Positions 60,220 to 64,000 of a stretch of DNA of 64,000 bases are shown one piece after another. This DNA is from Lingula anatina. Taxonomy: Eukaryota; Brachiopoda; Lingulata; Lingulida; Lingulidae. Made by a program: the position numbers and the translations under genes. The notes under the pieces were generated by a model, which saw nothing but the letters and a program-made list of their open reading frames with translations, made no database searches and was not told the origin of the DNA. The stretch is from positions 1,090,956-1,154,955 of the forward strand of contig NW_019775857.1 in assembly GCF_001039355.2 (NCBI RefSeq). Reading direction: 5' to 3'. The first letter of the stretch is position 1, and each line of letters starts with the position of its first letter.

Positions 60220-62330
60220 TAGTTGAATATCCTGAGAGAAGTCGTGTTATGGTGGAGTTTCTGGTTGAAATGCCCAAAACCTATGCCAAGCCAACAAGAA
60301 GACTTCTTAATATGTCATTTTGGGATTTTCTGTGTGGTCTTCATTGACTTAAGTGTCTGTTTTTTAATATACTACACACTTTGTTACATCATAGTATTAT
60401 AAAACAGTTATATTTGCCTTGTATCTTATGATCAGAAATAATAAGTATTATAGTACTTGATCTCATTCCAACATAAATTTTGCATTACTAGTACTTAGGT
60501 TTCATAGTCACATTTTAGTTTCTCTTTGAATGACAGTGGAAGATCAGGGAGTAAAATTTTTTATTTTCCACCATGCATTCATGAGTCCTGTGATACTAAA
60601 TTATGTATGAATATAATAAATCTACTTGTACCCCTACTTGCCCAGATATGTTATCAGATGTTATTGTATAATAGTGTTGCTGTGATACTGTCTAGTCACA
60701 TGTCAGTATTAGTAATACTTTTGTCATTAAAAATTCAGTGACTAATTTGGACCAAAATGAAAATGAAAAGCAATAGTCTGATCAGGCACAATATTTTTTC
60801 CTCTTTTGTATTTGTATTTAGTAGCTGTTCACTGTTTTAGACATACATCGAGCAGAGTCAAGGGCAAGTTGCAACTTGATACAACATATTTGGTTTATAT
60901 GTCTGCTCTGCATATAATAAATAAGATTCTTACACCATAAAAATTCCTTGTTCCTTAATGAAAAGATGTAAGAAAATTTGCCAAGAAGTTCAATGCTTTC
61001 TTTTGTTTCTGCAAGATATTTTTAAATTTAAAACATTAAAATTGTTTGATATAATAACATTTATATGTTGTTAATACTTAAAGTATATTCTCAAATTGTT
61101 TTAACTTAAATCTGTTTCAAGCAGTTTTGCATGTCATTTAATTAATGATATTTTAACAAATTGATTTAAATCATGAAGGGCACATAATTGTACTTGAGCA
61201 TTATATCTGGTGCCTCTGTCAGTTACATGTGTAATTTATTCCCAATTTACTCAACAGAGCCAATAAACTTTTTCTTTGAGGAAGTGATGTTTTTCGCATT
61301 TTCAACTGACAAATGAAGCAAGCAGAGTTCAGCATTTTACTGATGTAAGTAGGGTGCACATTTCCTGCATCATTAGGATTTAGTGGTGTCTGATTTATTT
61401 GTTCCAATAAAGTTCTTCATTAAGAGAATTTTTTGTACAACTTTCAATTTTAGTAAATACATCAAACGTTACCAATCGGATTGTATTCTGATGGTGAATG
61501 ATCATGGATCAAAAAAAAAATTGAGAGAGACAATCAGTTTTGATAATGACTTTTTATACACAGACACTGTAAGTGTCTGTATGTATTCTGATTGATCTGT
61601 CTGTCACCGTCGCTGTCTGAAACATATGTTTGCCTATAATAACTGCCAATTTTTCAATTTATTAAACCGTAATTTTGTTTTACTTAAAAATTACTGAGTG
61701 GCTTTGTATGGTGAAGAGGCAGATTGCTTTTGAAAATTGGCATGATTGGTTTACATTTACAGTAATTATTCTTTTTTTTTTCACAATTTTGGTGACGTTC
61801 CCCCAATAAGTACCACACCATATTTTCATTTTATTTTAAATTTACGGGATGGCTTTGTTTGCTAAAGAGGCAGGTTGCTTTTTTAAAATCCGTATGATTG
61901 CTTTACATCTAGATTTACAGTAATTATTCTTTTTTATTTATTTATTTATTTATTTATTTATTGTGAAATTTATTTTTTCACACAGTAGCATTTTCAGTGG
62001 CTTTTATATCCTGTGGAACTGAATCATTTGCCAGATTTTCATTGCATATGTTACCTGTAAGAGGATAAGAGTGATTATGCTGTTTTAAAGCATTATGTAA
62101 TGTGTTCAGTGCATCAAAATTGGCCTAAACATATTATTTGTTGCACCTTTTTCTGCATAACGTCTAAACATTTGTCAGCTGTGCAGACTTGTTTCCTGTA
62201 TGGTGTCTGTTTATTCGACAGCTCTCTGTTTAGTTTAATTAAGAAGTCAGGTAAACGTTCAACATTCGCTAAAAACAACAGCATAACATGTAACCAAAGT
62301 TGTTTTCCCCTAACTTAATTATAATGACGT
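60220..62330. other. Glutaredoxin 3' flank with dispersed repeat
   Basis: Several AATAAA signals (for example near 60916 and 61263) could end the glutaredoxin mRNA. From ~61560 to 62035 lies the inverted copy of the dispersed repeat. No other gene is seen. Confidence 0.5.
61590..62035 (-). repeat. Dispersed repeat, second copy in inverted orientation
   Basis: The reverse complement follows the same order of landmarks as 17430-17840: AAGCCACTGAAAATGCTACT, TGTGTGAAAAAATAAAT, two AAAGCAACCTGCC-type or related monomers, then GACAGCGACGGTGACAGAC and CAATCAGAATACATAC. It contains an internal (ATTT)n tract at 61931-61962. Confidence 0.75.
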
Positions 62331-62689
62331 ACGTTAACATAACGTCACGTTACCTGTCACGGGGCCGTTCATTGTTCCGAAGGTTCTATGGTCCGAACTT
62401 GGACATGTTAACGAAATTTTGTCCATGGCCCGAATAAAGCGTAATAGTATATCGTTAATAAAGTAAAGTTCATCAGCGGCGCGTACATGTACATACGATT
62501 TCTCGGACCAATGATTTTTCGGATTATCGAGACCCCCTCCCCTCCCGCACCTTGTCACCGATTATCAAGACTTCCGTACGTTTGTAATGTGTAATTCATG
62601 TGTTGCTTGCAGCTGATAAAATGCCCCTGTTCATGTCTTAATTCAAAGGAGTCAACTCGTTCATGTATACATTTCATTTCTGTTTATGG

Positions 62690-62835
62690 GCCTCGAACTT
62701 TTCAAGAATATCCTGCACTAATTTAACCGATTACAGTGACGTCATATTTGCTCCGTAACACTAGTCTCGCGGCCATGCTGGAGGGAAAGAACGACGGGGA
62801 ATAGTAGCGGTAATATAGGTGAACCAAATAAAATA
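62690..62835 (+). promoter_or_regulatory. Promoter-like CpG stretch with a TGACGTCA (CRE/ATF) site
   Basis: A perfect TGACGTCA palindrome lies at 62737-62744, followed by TCTCGCGGCCATGCTGGAGG and a possible donor (GCG|gtaata). It may be the start of a gene running off the right edge; the first ATG opens only nine codons before a stop, so any exon here is probably leader sequence. Confidence 0.3.
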
Positions 62836-62877
62836 AAATAAACTTCATATCGCGATCAAGTACACCAAAAGGAAAAG

Positions 62878-63370
62878 GATATATACAAGCTGAAGCTTCA
62901 GCTGATCAGCAGGATCGACCAATATGAACTCAAGACAGTCTAAAAACGTGAAACCCTACCAAATGCTACTTATCCAACATCGTGTTGTCAGAAGATAGTT
63001 CAGTTATCTTGTACTTCGATTTTTCTTGTTCATTGGGTAATGACAGTTATAGTTTGAGAGAGTTTAATGTGTAATCATAAGTTTAACCTTACATAGAAGC
63101 AACTTTTTTCATAAAGGATAGATATAAGGAGAAATTTGAGCTGATCATCAGGATAAACCCTTGTGGAGTCAACGAAGAATGTATGCAGGATTGTCTTATG
63201 ACATGAAATATTGCTGTCAGTTATGACTTATCTCTACATCGTGAAGCTGTCAGAAATTATTTCAGCATTCTTGTACTTCATATTGGTTCATGAGAAAGTA
63301 CATGTAACAAGACTGTTGTTTGAGAGAGTTTAATATTCACCATGAATGCAACCATTTATATAAGCAACAT
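62878..63370 (+). repeat. Diverged tandem duplication, two ~235-bp units
   Basis: Unit 1 (~62878-63110) and unit 2 (~63120-63370) share, in order, GCTGATCA-CAGGAT, CTTATC..ACATCGTG, TGTCAGAA, TTCAG..TCTTGTACTTC, TTGAGAGAGTTTAAT and AAGCAAC. They are diverged but collinear and show no coding signal. Confidence 0.65.
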
Positions 63371-63717
63371 TGTTAGCATTTTATTATTATTCAGTCATTC
63401 ACAGAAGCAAGGCATTTTTCACACTTATGTATTTATGATGTCCAATGTAAAATAACAATAATTCAGTTCATGAATTGATCTTCATTTCTGNGGTTCAATA
63501 TTTCTTTTATAAAGTTTAATGCAAATACAAAGTTCTTACGACTTCATGTACAGTTAGAAGGAATTTTTCTCATGCACAAATAACACATTTACAAATAAAG
63601 CATTAATTAACTTAAAGTTGGTACAATGTTGTAAATGTTACTTGATAAATGTTTGTTAGTTTCTTATATGTATCTATTAAGTAAGCAGAAAATATTGTGC
63701 TGTTATCCACATTCATA

Positions 63718-63790
63718 TGCCTGAGAGAGCATTACTGGCATGAGAGGGCAATACTGGCCTGAGATGGCAATACTGGCCTGAGGGGACACT
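63718..63790 (+). repeat. 19-bp minisatellite, about four units
   Basis: Units read GCCTGAGAGAGCATTACTG, GCATGAGAGGGCAATACTG, GCCTGAGATGGCAATACTG and a partial GCCTGAGGGGACACTGCTG. Confidence 0.85.
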
Positions 63791-64000
63791 GCTGTTTATA
63801 TATGCCAGTTGTAAACCAAACATGGCTCCCACGCACTATAGTTGCCGATCTAGAAAACTCAGCTGTTACATACTCAATTCATTACAACATCGTTATCAAA
63901 GGTCATGATGTATGTAATATGGTCCAAGTTATCCAAATATTACAGCAACTTGTCAAGAACATCGAGAATTGGTAAGTTATAGTGAGGTTTTCGCCTAGCA

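Noticed and set aside
63718-63790. Regularly spaced repeats resembling a CRISPR array
   Set aside because: Direct 19-bp tandem units without unique spacers, in a eukaryotic genome: a minisatellite.

Overview
The window is an AT-rich stretch of an animal nuclear genome. It has intron-rich genes with GT-AG introns, short exons, many microsatellites and many palindromic (foldback) repeats. PDCD7-type and CCDC171-type genes, a CaaX-box lamin and a secretion-signal-free ferritin fit a non-insect, non-nematode invertebrate, probably marine (lophotrochozoan or invertebrate deuterostome). The species cannot be read from the sequence. No bacterial features (operons, CRISPR) are present, and no convincing tRNA or rRNA was seen.

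Layout. (1) 1-3020, minus: 5' part of an alpha-arrestin gene, cut by the left edge. (2) 4537-11308: two tandem copies of a ~3.3-kb segment, joined at an ambiguous base (N, 7794); each holds palindromic elements, an NRF1/ETS-type promoter and a possible small membrane-protein terminal exon. (3) 12127-15545, plus: DCAF12, a WD40 substrate receptor of CUL4-DDB1 ligases. (4) 18575-22101, minus: PDCD7 (U11-59K, minor spliceosome), convergent with DCAF12. (5) 27538-36908, minus: a B-type-like lamin with a CIVM CaaX box in a separate last exon. (6) 38853-51449, plus: CCDC171, 30 coding exons, divergent from the lamin. (7) 52732-54711, minus: H-type-like ferritin, tail to tail with CCDC171. (8) 55-58 kb: glutaredoxin-derived relics, a ~980-bp TIR element and a foldback repeat. 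(9) 59539-60219, plus: two-exon dithiol glutaredoxin. (10) 60.2-64 kb: repeats and a CpG-containing promoter-like stretch with a TGACGTCA site.

All exon models were built by hand from splice signals and phase. Every model closes in frame: DCAF12 388 aa, PDCD7 554 aa, lamin 591 aa, CCDC171 1397 aa, ferritin 191 aa, glutaredoxin 113 aa. The genes are unrelated housekeeping or cytoskeletal functions; I see no operon-like or functional cluster.

The most unusual signal is a TA-to-TAGGCCTA micro-indel. The two copies of the tandem duplication differ at four places by GGCCTA, GGCTA or GCCTA inserted exactly at a TA. This looks like the excision footprint of a TA-target DNA transposon with GG...CC ends, and a TIR element in the same window (56586-57566) has compatible ends.
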